The notes beneath the pieces were generated by a model. It saw only the letters and a program-made list of their open reading frames with translations. It was not told the DNA's origin and searched no databases. Source: Willaertia magna (lineage: Eukaryota > Heterolobosea > Eutetramitea > Acrasida > Naegleriidae). Taken from it: a DNA stretch of 64,000 nt. Below, piece after piece: positions 1 through 10,351 of this stretch. Position numbers and translations under genes: made by a program. Each line of letters starts with the position of its first letter. Position 1 is the first letter of the stretch. The stretch lies in the NCBI GenBank assembly GCA_902984215.1, contig CADWAF010005313.1:37803-101802 (forward strand), in the 5' to 3' direction.

Positions 1-1
1 T

Positions 2-799
2 TTAATTTTAAATTTAAAAAATTATCAATTACAAAATATTAATTTAAAAATAAGTAAAGATATTTTAAATGATTATAAATTATTAAATAATTTAAATATT
101 ATTGAAATTGAATTATTACCTGAAATGGAAATTAATATTTTTAAAAGGAAATTTAATTTGGCAATTGAATATTCAGATAAAATTGAATTATTATTAAAAA
201 ATAATTTACAAAATGATAATCTAAAAAAGGAATATATGAAAAGAAAAACATTATTTATAGAAACATTAAAAAATAATATTTTAAGAGGACATTTTAAAAA
301 GGAAGAAATTAAATATTTAAATCAATTAGATTGTATTGAAACAACCATTGAAATTTATTTAAAATATAAAACAAATTATATAAATAATAAATTAAAATAT
401 AGAGAAGAAGGAGATTTTGAAGAATATATAAATAATATTTCTATATTTGTATTTAATTATATACAATCTACAGGAATAGAATTTATTGAATATTTTCCAG
501 AAACATTTCACATGTCTTTTTATATGCAATGGGTATTTAAAACAATTACTGAATATTTAAATTTATTTAAAATACAAATATTATCACAAAATGATATTTA
601 TTTAATTTTAAAATGTTTAAAAATTATTTTTGAAAAGAGTATGATTTTAGAAAAGAATGGAATGATGGTATCTTTTCATATTAGGAAATATTTATTAAAT
701 TATTTAAAAAAGAATAATTTAAATAATAAATTAATTCAATTAATTGAAAATGATAGATTATCAACTAATGAATTGTGTATTTCCTTAAACGATTTTTAA
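2..799 (+). CDS. Hypothetical protein, 5' end outside the window
   Basis: The frame is open from the first bases of the window and ends with TAA at 797-799, so the gene starts upstream; the ATG at 125 is probably internal. At least 265 residues are visible, rich in Leu, Ile, Asn and Lys, with predicted helical character and no transmembrane segment or known motif. It converges with the next gene on the minus strand and the two coding ends overlap by 4 nt. I do not recognise a family. Confidence 0.6.
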   Translation, partial: LILNLKNYQLQNINLKISKDILNDYKLLNNLNIIEIELLPEMEINIFKRKFNLAIEYSDKIELLLKNNLQNDNLKKEYMKRKTLFIETLKNNILRGHFKKEEIKYLNQLDCIETTIEIYLKYKTNYINNKLKYREEGDFEEYINNISIFVFNYIQSTGIEFIEYFPETFHMSFYMQWVFKTITEYLNLFKIQILSQNDIYLILKCLKIIFEKSMILEKNGMMVSFHIRKYLLNYLKKNNLNNKLIQLIENDRLSTNELCISLNDF

Positions 800-2490
800 T
801 TTTCTAAATTTGGTTTTAAAAAACAATTTAAAATTTTATAATAAATATTTTCCTTTACATCAAATAATAATGGAATCCATTCATCAATATCATTAACATA
901 TTCTTTCATTATTAAAATTATAAATAATAAAATATCTTTTGTATTTTCTTTTAATGGTAATTCTTCTTTTTTTTTTTGTAAAAAATAATTAAATAATTCA
1001 TTCATTTGTAAATATTCAATACTTGGTAATGTAAATGCTTTAAATTCTAAATATAGTAATTCATAAATATCTCTATTATTTAATTCCATCATTTCAGACA
1101 TGTAATAAAATAAATTTCTAATAATTTTAAATGGTAATTCATGTTGAATATTTAAACTTTCAATAATTTTAAATTCTAATTTTAATAATTTTAAAATAAT
1201 ATCTTCATTTAATTCAATAAATTTATTTTTAAAAATATAACGATCAATAATTTTATATGATAATTTATGTAATGGATCTTTTAATAAAATATCAATTGCT
1301 AATTCACTTATAAATTTCTTTGCAATGGATGGTAAATTAAAATATAAATATTTTAAACATTTACTAAAAAAAATTATAAATTATTTAAATAAATAAAATA
1401 CTTACATTTTAGCATAAATATCATCTTCACCACTTTTATTAATAAATTCTTTTAAAGTATTTAACATTTCAGTTTTTGAATCTAAATTATTATTTTCTAA
1501 AAAATAATCTAAATAATCATGATTTAAATTATTTAAAATAAATTCTTTATTTATAATATTTAATTTATCTTTATTAATAATATTTAAATAATATAAAAAA
1601 TTTACATTAAAATTACTAGTTGTTAATTCTTTTTTAAAAAATTCATGTTCTTGACTTGTACTACCAATTATAGAAAATAATTGTAAAAATAAAGAAAAAT
1701 CTTTTATTCTAATTGCATAAATTAAATCATTTATTTTAAAAATATGTTTTTCTTTAAAATAAAATAAAATTAAAAATTTTAAATTTAAATAATTTTTAAA
1801 AATTTTTGAAAATTCAAAATTAATTTTACTTGAATAAAAATAAGATTTTAAAATTGATAATTTTTCTTTAATTATTTGTTCAAAAAAATTAAAATAAATA
1901 TTACAATAATTTTTAAAATTTATAAAATCTTTTCTAAAAAAATAAAATTTAATTTTTTTATAAATAAATTTAAAAATATTATTTATTTTAAGTTTTTGTA
2001 AAAATAAATTTGTACGAATTGGTTTTTTATAAAAATAAATTTTATTTTTAATTAAATTTTTATTTAAATTTTGTAAATCTTTATTTGTATCTATATAATG
2101 ATTATAACATTCTTTACAAATTGTAATTCCCATTTTTGGATATTTTTTAAAATTTATTTTTTTATAAAATTTATTTTTTAAATTATTTTTTAAATTATTT
2201 CGTTTCTTTTTATTATTAAATTGTAAATTAAATAATTCATTAAAAGCATAATAAATATAATTATCTTTAAATGGAATATCCAATAAATTTTTTTGTAAAT
2301 CTTTTTGTAAATTCTTTAAAGTTTCAGATTTACAAAGATTAAAAGGGTGAGAAAAGAAACATTTTTTTATGGATAAACGATTTTCTAAATAGGCATGTTT
2401 ATCGGAAAGTAAATTTTTATTGTTTGGGTGTTGTTCATCTATTGTTGTTGCTGGTGTAGTTGTTGGTTTTTGTTTTGCTTTTCTTGGCAT
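796..2490 (-). CDS. Hypothetical protein, two exons
   Basis: Exons are 2490-1406 and 1363-796. The 42-nt intron (1364-1405) begins GTAAGT and ends TTTTTTTTAG, and joining gives one 550-residue frame. Without splicing the frame would stop at once (ATG-TAA). The N-terminus is basic (MPRKAKQKP) with a Thr/Pro patch. A CxxC-like pair (ICKECYNHY) lies near residue 125. The rest is Lys/Asn/Phe-rich and helical. No known domain is visible. It is followed in convergence by the partial gene at the left edge. Confidence 0.7.
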
Positions 2491-2584
2491 TTTTTTTTGA
2501 AGTTATGTTTTTGTTTCCACTATTTTAAATTTTTAAACAACGCATCCTAGATATGAAAAAGAGGATGATTTCTAATTACTCAAG

Positions 2585-2666
2585 CGTCTCGTGGTGTAAT
2601 GGTAGCATAGTGGACTTTGAAAAATAAAGTCATCCATTGACGGAGGTTCGATTCCTCCCGAGACGG
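2585..2666 (+). tRNA. tRNA-Gln (anticodon TTG) with 11-nt intron, copy 1
   Basis: The acceptor stem CGTCTCG/CGAGACG, D arm GTGT/GCAT, anticodon stem GTGGA/TCCAT and T arm GGAGG-TTCGATT-CCTCC all pair. The anticodon loop reads CTTTGA + intron + A, with TTG at positions 34-36. The intron (about AAAATAAAGTC) sits at the canonical 37/38 site. Its AAAGTC pairs with GACTTT across the anticodon, the standard pre-tRNA intron pairing. An identical copy lies at 4089-4170. Confidence 0.93.
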
Positions 2667-2751
2667 AAATGAAAATTTTGAGTATTTTTGCAAAAATACA
2701 TAATGCATTAAAAAGCTGAACTAAAAACATTTTTAAAATTACATATTGGAA

Positions 2752-3943
2752 TCACTGAATTTTTGTAAAAACTTCAATTTCTTCAACTGTAAAATATAAA
2801 TTTCCAGTTAAATCTACATTAGAAACATTAGACCTAATTTTGAATAACTATTGTTATTAATATTACAATTATCACTAACACAAAGATCATGGCCATTTCC
2901 AAATGTAGGGCCACATTTATCACCACAATAAATAGCATAGTTTTCCTTTTTGCCATTTAAATCAAATCTCATTGGCTTTGAATCTTGTTTTGTTGGATTA
3001 TATAATGAAAATAAGAATGAATTTGGACTTGAATAATATTTTTCACTTCCATACCAAGCACTTGTTGTATAACCACTAAAAATACAACCACTTGTTGATT
3101 TAATGATTGTAATGGTATGTAATTTTCCATCACATAATTTGTGAAAAGAACGTGCCTCGAATCCATCTCTTGATCCTCGATAAATTAATTGCCACTTTTG
3201 ATATTTACCTTCACCAATCCATTTATTTAATAATACCCGATATTCATAGTTACTGCCATTAATAATTGATGAATCTTTAAATAAAAAACACTTTCCAATA
3301 TTTCCATCAATTAAATCAATTAAACCTTGAACTCCAAAGTAATTTGCTTCATTCTTTAATCTTACTAAATCTTCTTTATCTTTTGATAATTCAACAATAT
3401 ACTTATCCAAACTTCCCCAATTTCTTTGATAATTAGCAATATATGGAAATAATTCTGGATCTCTATCAATAAATATATAATCATTATCAATCATTGTGAC
3501 AGGAAAATTACCTGAAATTAATGTTTCTAAAAGGGTTGATCCATAATATTCTTCTTTAATGTTTTCATCTAATTCATAATTTGGATTTTTAATTTTTGAG
3601 CAGATTGTTTCCCTTAAGAAATAGAATCGCACTCCACCAACTTTACAATATCACTGTTATCGTTTTTAATCTTTTTATTATTGTTATCTTTAACAACATT
3701 AGTAGTGTTCTTTTCAAATTCTTCTCTTTCTCTTTTTAATTCATTAAATAAAGTATCATATTTATTTTGTAATTCATTCTTTATTTTTTCTAATTTATTA
3801 TTAAATGATTGTTTCAATTGTAGTTTATTCTGTTTTAATTGTGTTTCATATTTATTTTGTAATTTAATTTTTATTTTTCTAATTTACCGTTCAATTCTCT
3901 TCTTTCAAAATTATTTTCTGTGACAATTTTACAATAACACTAT
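2752..3943 (-). pseudogene. Broken BTB/KCTD-TLDc domain gene
   Basis: The minus strand encodes, in order, a coiled coil (repeats like NKLEKIKNELQNKYD), a Kv/KCTD-type BTB domain (VGGVRFYF...FIDRDPELFPYI...NYFGVQGL) and a TLDc domain (WQLIYRGSRDGFEARSFH...FSLYNP), ending in VEEIEVF. It takes at least three frame changes to read this: about 3885 (an A-run one base short), about 3640 (between DIVK and VGG) and about 2828 (before SNVDLTGNLYF). The 5' end has no ATG and meets a stop. TLDc proteins are linked to oxidative stress and V-ATPase regulation; this copy looks dead unless the shifts are assembly errors. Confidence 0.8.
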
Positions 3944-4088
3944 AAAGGTACAAACAACAAAAGAAAAAAGTACTGTCTAAACAGTAAATAAAAATGCTTG
4001 CGTAATTTGAATTGTTTAACAACGTTAAAGTTATCTTTAATTAAGTATTTTAAGATATGAAAAAGAGGATGATTTCAAATAAAACAAG

Positions 4089-4170
4089 CGTCTCGTGGTG
4101 TAATGGTAGCATAGTGGACTTTGAAAAATAAAGTCATCCATTGACGGAGGTTCGATTCCTCCCGAGACGG
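4089..4170 (+). tRNA. tRNA-Gln (anticodon TTG) with 11-nt intron, copy 2
   Basis: Identical over all 82 nt, intron included, to the tRNA at 2585-2666. The upstream flank (GATATGAAAAAGAGGATGAT, then a short variable part and CAAG) and the downstream GAAATGAAAATTTT are also shared. This marks a small duplication of about 125 bp rather than two independent genes. Anticodon TTG reads CAA, a heavily used Gln codon in this Gln-rich genome. Confidence 0.93.
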
Positions 4171-5187
4171 AAATGAAAATTTTTTCATGGGAGTGTTGTT
4201 GCCTTAGTTCCTAAAGGGAGTTTACCAGCTTGATTTTTCCTCATCTTTTTTGAACCTTAAAAAAAACCACATAAATTGAACAATAAATTTAAACCTCTCC
4301 ATTCTCTCTTGATTGTGTGTAATCAAAATTTCTTAATTGTTCTTAACGATCGCATTACCATCAATACATAATGCATTTCAATTTATATGAAGAAAGTGCG
4401 AAGTCTAACACATGAACTCTTTACAATGATAATGTAATTTTCTAATTGACATTTTCGAATTAAAATAAACTAATACAAGAACCCTTCGGAACTTACGGAA
4501 AATGAATGAACACTTTACAAATGTTGTTTGTGCATAAAATAATAAAACTTTCATTCAATCGAATAGGACAATATCCAAACCCTATTCGCCATTCTCAATT
4601 ACATTCAATAGATAACTTGATAAACATTTTCCATCATCCAATACTGAATCTTTTTCCTTCAACTAATTTTACATAAGATTTTTTTTTTAACATCCATTGA
4701 TGGATGGGTTGCGAACAAATTTAATAGAAGGAAGGTGGATGCAATATTATTATTATTACAACAACGAATTATCACGACCAGTCCATTTCCTTTTATTTAT
4801 ATTCACTAACCGATACGTATAAAAAAAAACAATCCGTTTATATTGGAAAATTTTATCAAAAAAAAAACAAGCACAACATCAACAGCAAACGTTGTTTTTT
4901 ATCATTTTCACATTAACAACGCATCATTCAATCAAATAAATAGATAACAGCAATAACAACAACTATCAGTATTGTTTAGTTAGATAAAAAGAAGAAGAAT
5001 CATTTATCATCATACAATTATCAATATCAATAACAATAATAGTAATAATACAACAATTATAACAACATACCAATTCATTTAGAATTACAAATTCAAATCA
5101 TCATTCAAAATAGTACGCACTACTACTACGTATTAAAAAGACTAAAAATAAACCAATTCCTAATCATCAATAAAATACAAAAAAAAA
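4171..5187. other. Intergenic region and kinase leader
   Basis: About 1 kb with no convincing reading frame. The last 300 bases before the kinase start are rich in CAA/AAC/ATC triplets and A-runs, as in the other 5' leaders of this window. Nothing else recognised. Confidence 0.5.
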
Positions 5188-6420
5188 ATGAAACAACAAC
5201 AAGTCCTTGAAGGTGAATTATTTGATATACCAGACTATTATCAAGTAGAAAATCTAATAGGTAGAGGTAGTTATGGAGTTGTATGTTCAGCAATAGATAA
5301 AAGAACAAATGAAAAGGTAGCAATTAAAAAGATTTCAAATATTTTTCAAAAAAATAAAGATTATCAAAAAAGAATTGTAAGAGAATTAAAAATATTAAAA
5401 CATTATAGTAGTATTAAACATGAAAATATTGTACAATTAAAAGATGTAGTTGTACCTAAATCAGTAAATGAATTACATGATTTATATATTATTACAGAAA
5501 AATTTGAATGTACATTAAGAGATGTATTTAAAACTGGACAACAATTTACAGATATAAATATTAAATATTTTTTATATCATTTATTAAAAGGAATAAGTTT
5601 TATACATTCAAGTGGAATTGCACATCGTGATATTAAACCACAAAATATATTAGTCGATGAAAATTTTAGAATTGCATATTGTGATTTTGGATTGAGTCGT
5701 GCAGTTGAATTAGATTCTAAAATATCAACATGTGATATTGCATCTTTATGGTATAGAAGTCCAGAAGTTATTTTAGGATGGGAATATGCAGGTAAACAAA
5801 TGGATATTTGGGCAATTGGTTGTATATTTGCTGAAATGTTAAATAATGGTAAAGTTTTATTTCAAGGAAGTTCTGCATTAGATGTATTAGATAAGATGAT
5901 TGATGTGTTGGGTAGTCCTAAAAGTGATAGTGAAATGAAGGGTAGTTTTAAAGCAATTAAATATTTAAAATCATTACCTAAAAAGGAAGGACAATTATAT
6001 TTAACAATTAATAATAATAATATATTAACTGAAGAAGCATATGATTTATTAAGTAAAATGTTACATTGGGATCCAACAAAAAGAATAACGGCACAAGAAG
6101 CATTACAACATTCTTATTTATCTTATATTAGAGATCAATATGAAGGAGATGATGAACAAATTATTTGTTTAAAGAAATTTGAATATAAATTTGATGAATC
6201 TATGAAAACGGAATCAATACGTAAATTTTTATATGAAGAATTAGTTAATTTTACACCTTCATCACCAACAAAGATATCAACTATTCCATCTATATTTAAT
6301 AGTAGTAGTGGAAGTAGTGGGAATAGTAATAGTGTTTATATGAAGGATGCATCATCGACGGGTACTACTACGAATAATGCTGCTACTACAACTACTAATG
6401 TTATTGATTGTATGAATTAG
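5188..6420 (+). CDS. MAPK-like protein kinase with non-canonical activation loop
   Basis: A 410-residue CMGC/MAPK-type Ser/Thr kinase in one exon, ATG in an A-run. The glycine loop is GRGSYGVV (25-32), the catalytic lysine is in VAIKK (about 47), HRDIKPQN starts at 146 and DFG at 166. The P+1 segment is SLWYRSPE. A MAPK-like acidic docking patch follows the kinase core (YEGDDEQ...YKFDE). The usual TxY dual-phosphorylation motif reads TCD (181-183), so the Tyr is Asp, and the Arg of ATRWYR is Leu. The tail is Ser/Thr/Asn-rich. Activation is therefore likely atypical (inference). It stops at TAG, 47 nt before a convergent gene. Confidence 0.92.
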   Translation: MKQQQVLEGELFDIPDYYQVENLIGRGSYGVVCSAIDKRTNEKVAIKKISNIFQKNKDYQKRIVRELKILKHYSSIKHENIVQLKDVVVPKSVNELHDLYIITEKFECTLRDVFKTGQQFTDINIKYFLYHLLKGISFIHSSGIAHRDIKPQNILVDENFRIAYCDFGLSRAVELDSKISTCDIASLWYRSPEVILGWEYAGKQMDIWAIGCIFAEMLNNGKVLFQGSSALDVLDKMIDVLGSPKSDSEMKGSFKAIKYLKSLPKKEGQLYLTINNNNILTEEAYDLLSKMLHWDPTKRITAQEALQHSYLSYIRDQYEGDDEQIICLKKFEYKFDESMKTESIRKFLYEELVNFTPSSPTKISTIPSIFNSSSGSSGNSNSVYMKDASSTGTTTNNAATTTTNVIDCMN

Positions 6421-6467
6421 AGAGTATGAATTCATATAAGATTTTAATAAAAACACAATTTTGTACT

Positions 6468-7310
6468 TTAATTTTCTTTACGTTGTTTAAACAGAATACA
6501 ATTAATACAAATGAAATAGTGAGGTATTGAAATGATATTTTCATCATCGTCATTATGATAGTTGTTATTGGGTATTTGAAAATCAATATAATCTGTAGTT
6601 GTTGAATCTTCTTTTAGTAAGGATTTCCTTAATAAACGAAATGGTTTTAAATTACTTGTTAAGGTAGAAGCGTGAGGGGAGGTATGTCTTCTTTTATATT
6701 GTTTATTACTGTTATTTTTGTTGGATAATAATTGTATAGTCATCATTTCTTCATCTTTTTTAAATGAAATTACTTTAGCTAATTTATTATGATAGATTGG
6801 ATCTATTATTCCTAATATTTGCATTTCTTCTGGAATATGTATTAATACTGTATCTCCCTCTTTAACTAAATGACTTGAATTTAAAACGAATGGATGTAAT
6901 TTAGATTCATTAAAATCATGTTGTTTTTCTTCATTATTAGTTATTGGTGTTATTGAGGTATTATCATAATTAAGGTTATAGTTATTAGTAAATGATTTAT
7001 TTTTGTTTTGAGTGGTTGCTGGACTTAGTTGTGAACTAAATGATTTTCTTTTTGTTCTCATAGCAGTGTTTGTATTGTTATTGGAATGATTATCTTTTGT
7101 ATTATTGTTTATTGTTGTTGAATAATTATTAGAGCTATTGTTAGTAGTTGTTTTACTTGTCTTTTGAATAAGAGTGGAAGATGAACTGTAGTAAGACTTA
7201 TGATGTATTATTGTTAAAGCTGCTGAATGATGATTGTTATTACTGGTTGTATTATTATTACAGTAATATGGTTGTTGTATACAACATGAAATACTTGATA
7301 GTTTAGCCAT
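6468..7310 (-). CDS. Hypothetical Asn/Ser/Thr-rich protein
   Basis: A 280-residue single-exon protein. The first 130 residues are low complexity (Asn, Thr, Ser). Residues about 145-190 (VKEGDTVLIHIPEE...NKLAKVISFKKDEEMMTIQLL) look like a small beta-barrel (KOW/SH3-like), but I cannot assign a family. A conserved-looking segment SPHASTLTSNLKPFRLLRKS follows. The C-terminus holds a CxxC (ICINC). It ends tail-to-tail with the kinase. A short frame upstream on the same strand shares the SPH..TL..NL......RKSL pattern. Confidence 0.7.
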   Translation of the reverse strand: MAKLSSISCCIQQPYYCNNNTTSNNNHHSAALTIIHHKSYYSSSSTLIQKTSKTTTNNSSNNYSTTINNNTKDNHSNNNTNTAMRTKRKSFSSQLSPATTQNKNKSFTNNYNLNYDNTSITPITNNEEKQHDFNESKLHPFVLNSSHLVKEGDTVLIHIPEEMQILGIIDPIYHNKLAKVISFKKDEEMMTIQLLSNKNNSNKQYKRRHTSPHASTLTSNLKPFRLLRKSLLKEDSTTTDYIDFQIPNNNYHNDDDENIISIPHYFICINCILFKQRKEN

Positions 7311-8088
7311 TATTACAGTAATCTTATTCTTTAGGTGGTGTTAAAGGTTTGTTTTTTTTTGTCCAAAATGATGAATTTTGTCTAATCAATTTGTTTATGA
7401 GACACATTGAATATTTTAATAAGGAAGTGAGGCACTTAAAATGCCAAATAAAAAAATGAAAGTAGACTTTCTGTTCAAAATAGGACGCGTGGGGAAATTT
7501 GGAAATTCCTAATAAAAGTTATTTAAAAACGAATTTAGTTTTTTATGAGTGAAAGAGTCTTTTTTTTTTCTATTTTTTAATTTTTTTAATTTTTTTATTT
7601 TTTTTATATTTTAACGGAACAACTGCTAAACGAATCCTTTCAAAAAGCACTTCATGAATGGTAATAGAGCCTCGCAACCGAATTTTGCCTTTTAATGGAT
7701 AAAAATTGATCTGTGAAAGAATTATTGTTACAAACAGCTACTAAGGATTTGCGTCTGTAGAATCCAGCCTGTAGATTAGGATTTAAGGTAGGAGAGTGAG
7801 GGCTAAGCACCATCAAACTATTGTAATTGTATTTTAAAAAGCTTATTCGAGTAATTACAAAAATATAATTTTCTGTAGTTTCGGTTATGAAAGCCAAATA
7901 CAATTCATTACTTTTCCATTTAAAAAACCTTTTCATATTAGTTTCCCTTTAAATCAAACATCGGGGTTGATATATCCATATAGAGTATTACAAATCAAAA
8001 TCAACCAATTCAGTTTTACTTAAAAAAGAAAATAAATCATTTGAAAAGTAAGCACGTTTTTAAAAAAAACAAAAAAAAAATAACAAGA
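7311..8088. other. Intergenic region between divergent genes
   Basis: Divergent promoters for the genes at 6468-7310 and 8089-8703. It holds long T-runs (about 7560-7610) and the doubtful small frame at 7652-7936. A GC-rich spot GGACGCGTGGGG lies near 7483. No RNA gene recognised. Confidence 0.45.
7652..7936 (-). CDS. Possible small protein or relic related to the downstream gene
   Basis: A 94-codon ATG frame. Its middle (SPHSPTLNPNLQAGFYRRKS) resembles SPHASTLTSNLKPFRLLRKS in the gene at 6468-7310, about 10 of 21 positions. That suggests either a decayed partial copy or chance in a biased sequence. No intron, domain or signal peptide seen. The base composition is less AT-rich than the flanks. 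Confidence 0.3.
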   Translation of the reverse strand: MKRFFKWKSNELYLAFITETTENYIFVITRISFLKYNYNSLMVLSPHSPTLNPNLQAGFYRRKSLVAVCNNNSFTDQFLSIKRQNSVARLYYHS

Positions 8089-8703
8089 ATGTCTATAACG
8101 ACCACAACAACTACATCTTTATCAGATAAGGAACAACAACAATCAGTTGAGTTAAAAACTGTGAAATTCATTGAGGATAATGTTAACAATAATGAATCAG
8201 CAATAACAACATCAATAACAACTACAAATGGTGGTGGAATGAATAGTGTACCATCAAAAGAAAGTTATACTTCTACATCTAATTCCAATAGTGATGCTGA
8301 TCTAAAAGAACAACCATTAATAACTAATAACAATGCATGTATTACTACTATTACATCCAATAACAACAATACCATTAAAATTTATAATGATTACAACAAC
8401 AATAATAATGGTGATGCCATAATTGATATTGCAAGAAAAGATACAATGATTGAAGAAAATGATGAAGAAGATATTGACAGTCAACAACATAAAGTAGATG
8501 ACAATGGTGAAATGACAGAAGATTTTGTAAATAAATGTGTTGGTAGTTGGTGTTCATGTTTTTGGATATATGATTTAGGTGATAAATTACATCCAATGGT
8601 TTCAATTTTATTATATACTTTATTTTGTCCATGTACTTTTCCATGTTTATTTACAACTGGATTTTGTATTATTTCAAAAACATTATGTTGTGATGATATT
8701 TAA
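8089..8703 (+). CDS. Hypothetical protein with Cys-rich hydrophobic C-terminus
   Basis: The frame is open from 8041, but that start is TTG; the first ATG is at 8089 after an A-run, giving 204 residues. The first 150 are Thr/Asn/Ser-rich and then acidic (EENDEEDID). The last 55 are Cys-rich and hydrophobic (CVGSWCSCFW...LYTLFCPCTFPCLF...KTLCC), with one or two likely membrane segments and many possible palmitoylation sites. It could be a PLAC8-like or Cys-rich transmembrane tail, but the spacing does not settle this. Confidence 0.7.
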   Translation: MSITTTTTTSLSDKEQQQSVELKTVKFIEDNVNNNESAITTSITTTNGGGMNSVPSKESYTSTSNSNSDADLKEQPLITNNNACITTITSNNNNTIKIYNDYNNNNNGDAIIDIARKDTMIEENDEEDIDSQQHKVDDNGEMTEDFVNKCVGSWCSCFWIYDLGDKLHPMVSILLYTLFCPCTFPCLFTTGFCIISKTLCCDDI

Positions 8704-10351
8704 ATAAATTAAATTGTATAATTTGTCGCTAACAGACTGTTAACTTACAATTTATCTAATTAAACAGCACTTCTAATGAAAGTAATAGCTGGCAACAGTT
8801 GGATATTTTTGCCTTCTTGCAATAATACAACAGTTGCAAATCTATTGGAATTAAAATAAATAGGTAACCCTAAAACAGCAAACATGTTAAAACATATTTG
8901 CACAAATCCAACATTAGAGACAATAAATTTTAAAAAAACATTATTTAATCTAACTCATTCTTTAATTTCCTTAATTTAATTTCTAAATTTATTAAATACC
9001 TTATCTTTATAATGAGAACTTTTATAATATTTACTGTTTTATTGTTTTAATGATATTATTATAAATAGTATATTAAAATGTTTTCTTATTGTAAACGATA
9101 TTATTTTTGTTATAAATTCTTTTACTGAATTAATATTACTTTTGCTGATAAAATAATACAGAATTCCAGGGTTGTCTTAATTAAATTAAATGTTATTTTA
9201 ACATAAAATGTATTTACGAGTTGTGTACGTAATCTTAACGAAATAAAGCAACAGTTTAATTTTTCAAAGAGCGCTAAAGCAACAGAGGAGATAGTAGCAT
9301 TTCCTTCAGAAAGATTGATGTTAAAAGAGTAAAATACTATAAACATTATGTTATTCGTTTCTGTATCATATGCATTAAAATAAGTTTGTATTTTTGAAAG
9401 AGAAAACAAAAAACCATTCGTTTTAATAACATAATTCAAAGTTCAGTAGCGAAATATTTAGGCCTGTTACTAATAAATTGTTATCAGAATGTCATCCTTA
9501 TCAACACAAAATATAGCTAATCACACAGTAATTACAACACATAAATCACAGTAATAAAAAATTTTAATACATTGGTAAAACTAAAACTTTTTTAAATTAT
9601 TATATATTTTAGTTTAAATTTATATACATGTTTTACACAACATTAATATATAAATTATTTTCCTTTGGGTTTATAATTATTAATGGTATGTTTAATAAAT
9701 CATTTTCATAAATATTTTGTCGTGTACCATAATACAGTATTTCATTAATATTCATTTAACTTTGTATATTTATTTATTCTTTTTTTATTTTTAAAACAAA
9801 AACTAATTTTTAACTTATTTAAAGTTTATTTTTATTTAATATTAACCTTTGTCAATATTAAAATAAAGTTTTGGATGTTGCGTTATTCATAATTTTACAA
9901 ACAGGGAATAGGGTATAATAATATAAAATAGTTAACTAAGTTTTATTAATATTTAAGTAAAATTTAACGTACGACCAGCATTTTGAAAACTGGACCTTTT
10001 CTAGAATAAAGGCCAGTCAACTGAAGCAATAGTATAAAACGGTTTAAATGTTGTTGGCTGTTTTTTATTTCAGTTGGGTTTGTTTAATCTATTTTTACCC
10101 TTCTTTTTTGGGTAACGAAGCAAATATATCACTTAAATAATCAGATGAACTAAACGCTTTTACCTTTTAAAGCTTAACTGTTTGCAAACAACTTAAACAA
10201 TCATTAACGATATACGCTATATGCTTAAGTCTACTAGTTCTTGGTACTTTATAATTTTTTACATCACAACATTTCACATCAGTTGATTTCATCAAAAAAC
10301 TAAAACCCTCAGCCTCAAAAAACACAAAAAAAAACACAAAAAAAAACAAGC
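8704..10351. other. Long intergenic region
   Basis: 1.65 kb without a supported gene. A 105-codon frame at 9122-9439 (minus) starts at TTG and has no recognisable content, so I left it out. A bulged hairpin (ACTGG-A-CCTTT / AAAGG-CCAGT) lies at 9989-10017, followed by an 8-bp inverted repeat CAACTGAA/TTCAGTTG (about 10018-10077). The last 60 bases are the A/C-rich leader of the next gene. Confidence 0.4.

Noticed and set aside
9122..9439. 105-codon frame on the minus strand
   Set aside because: It starts at TTG, not ATG, has no recognisable content and lies in an AT-rich gap where chance frames of this size occur.
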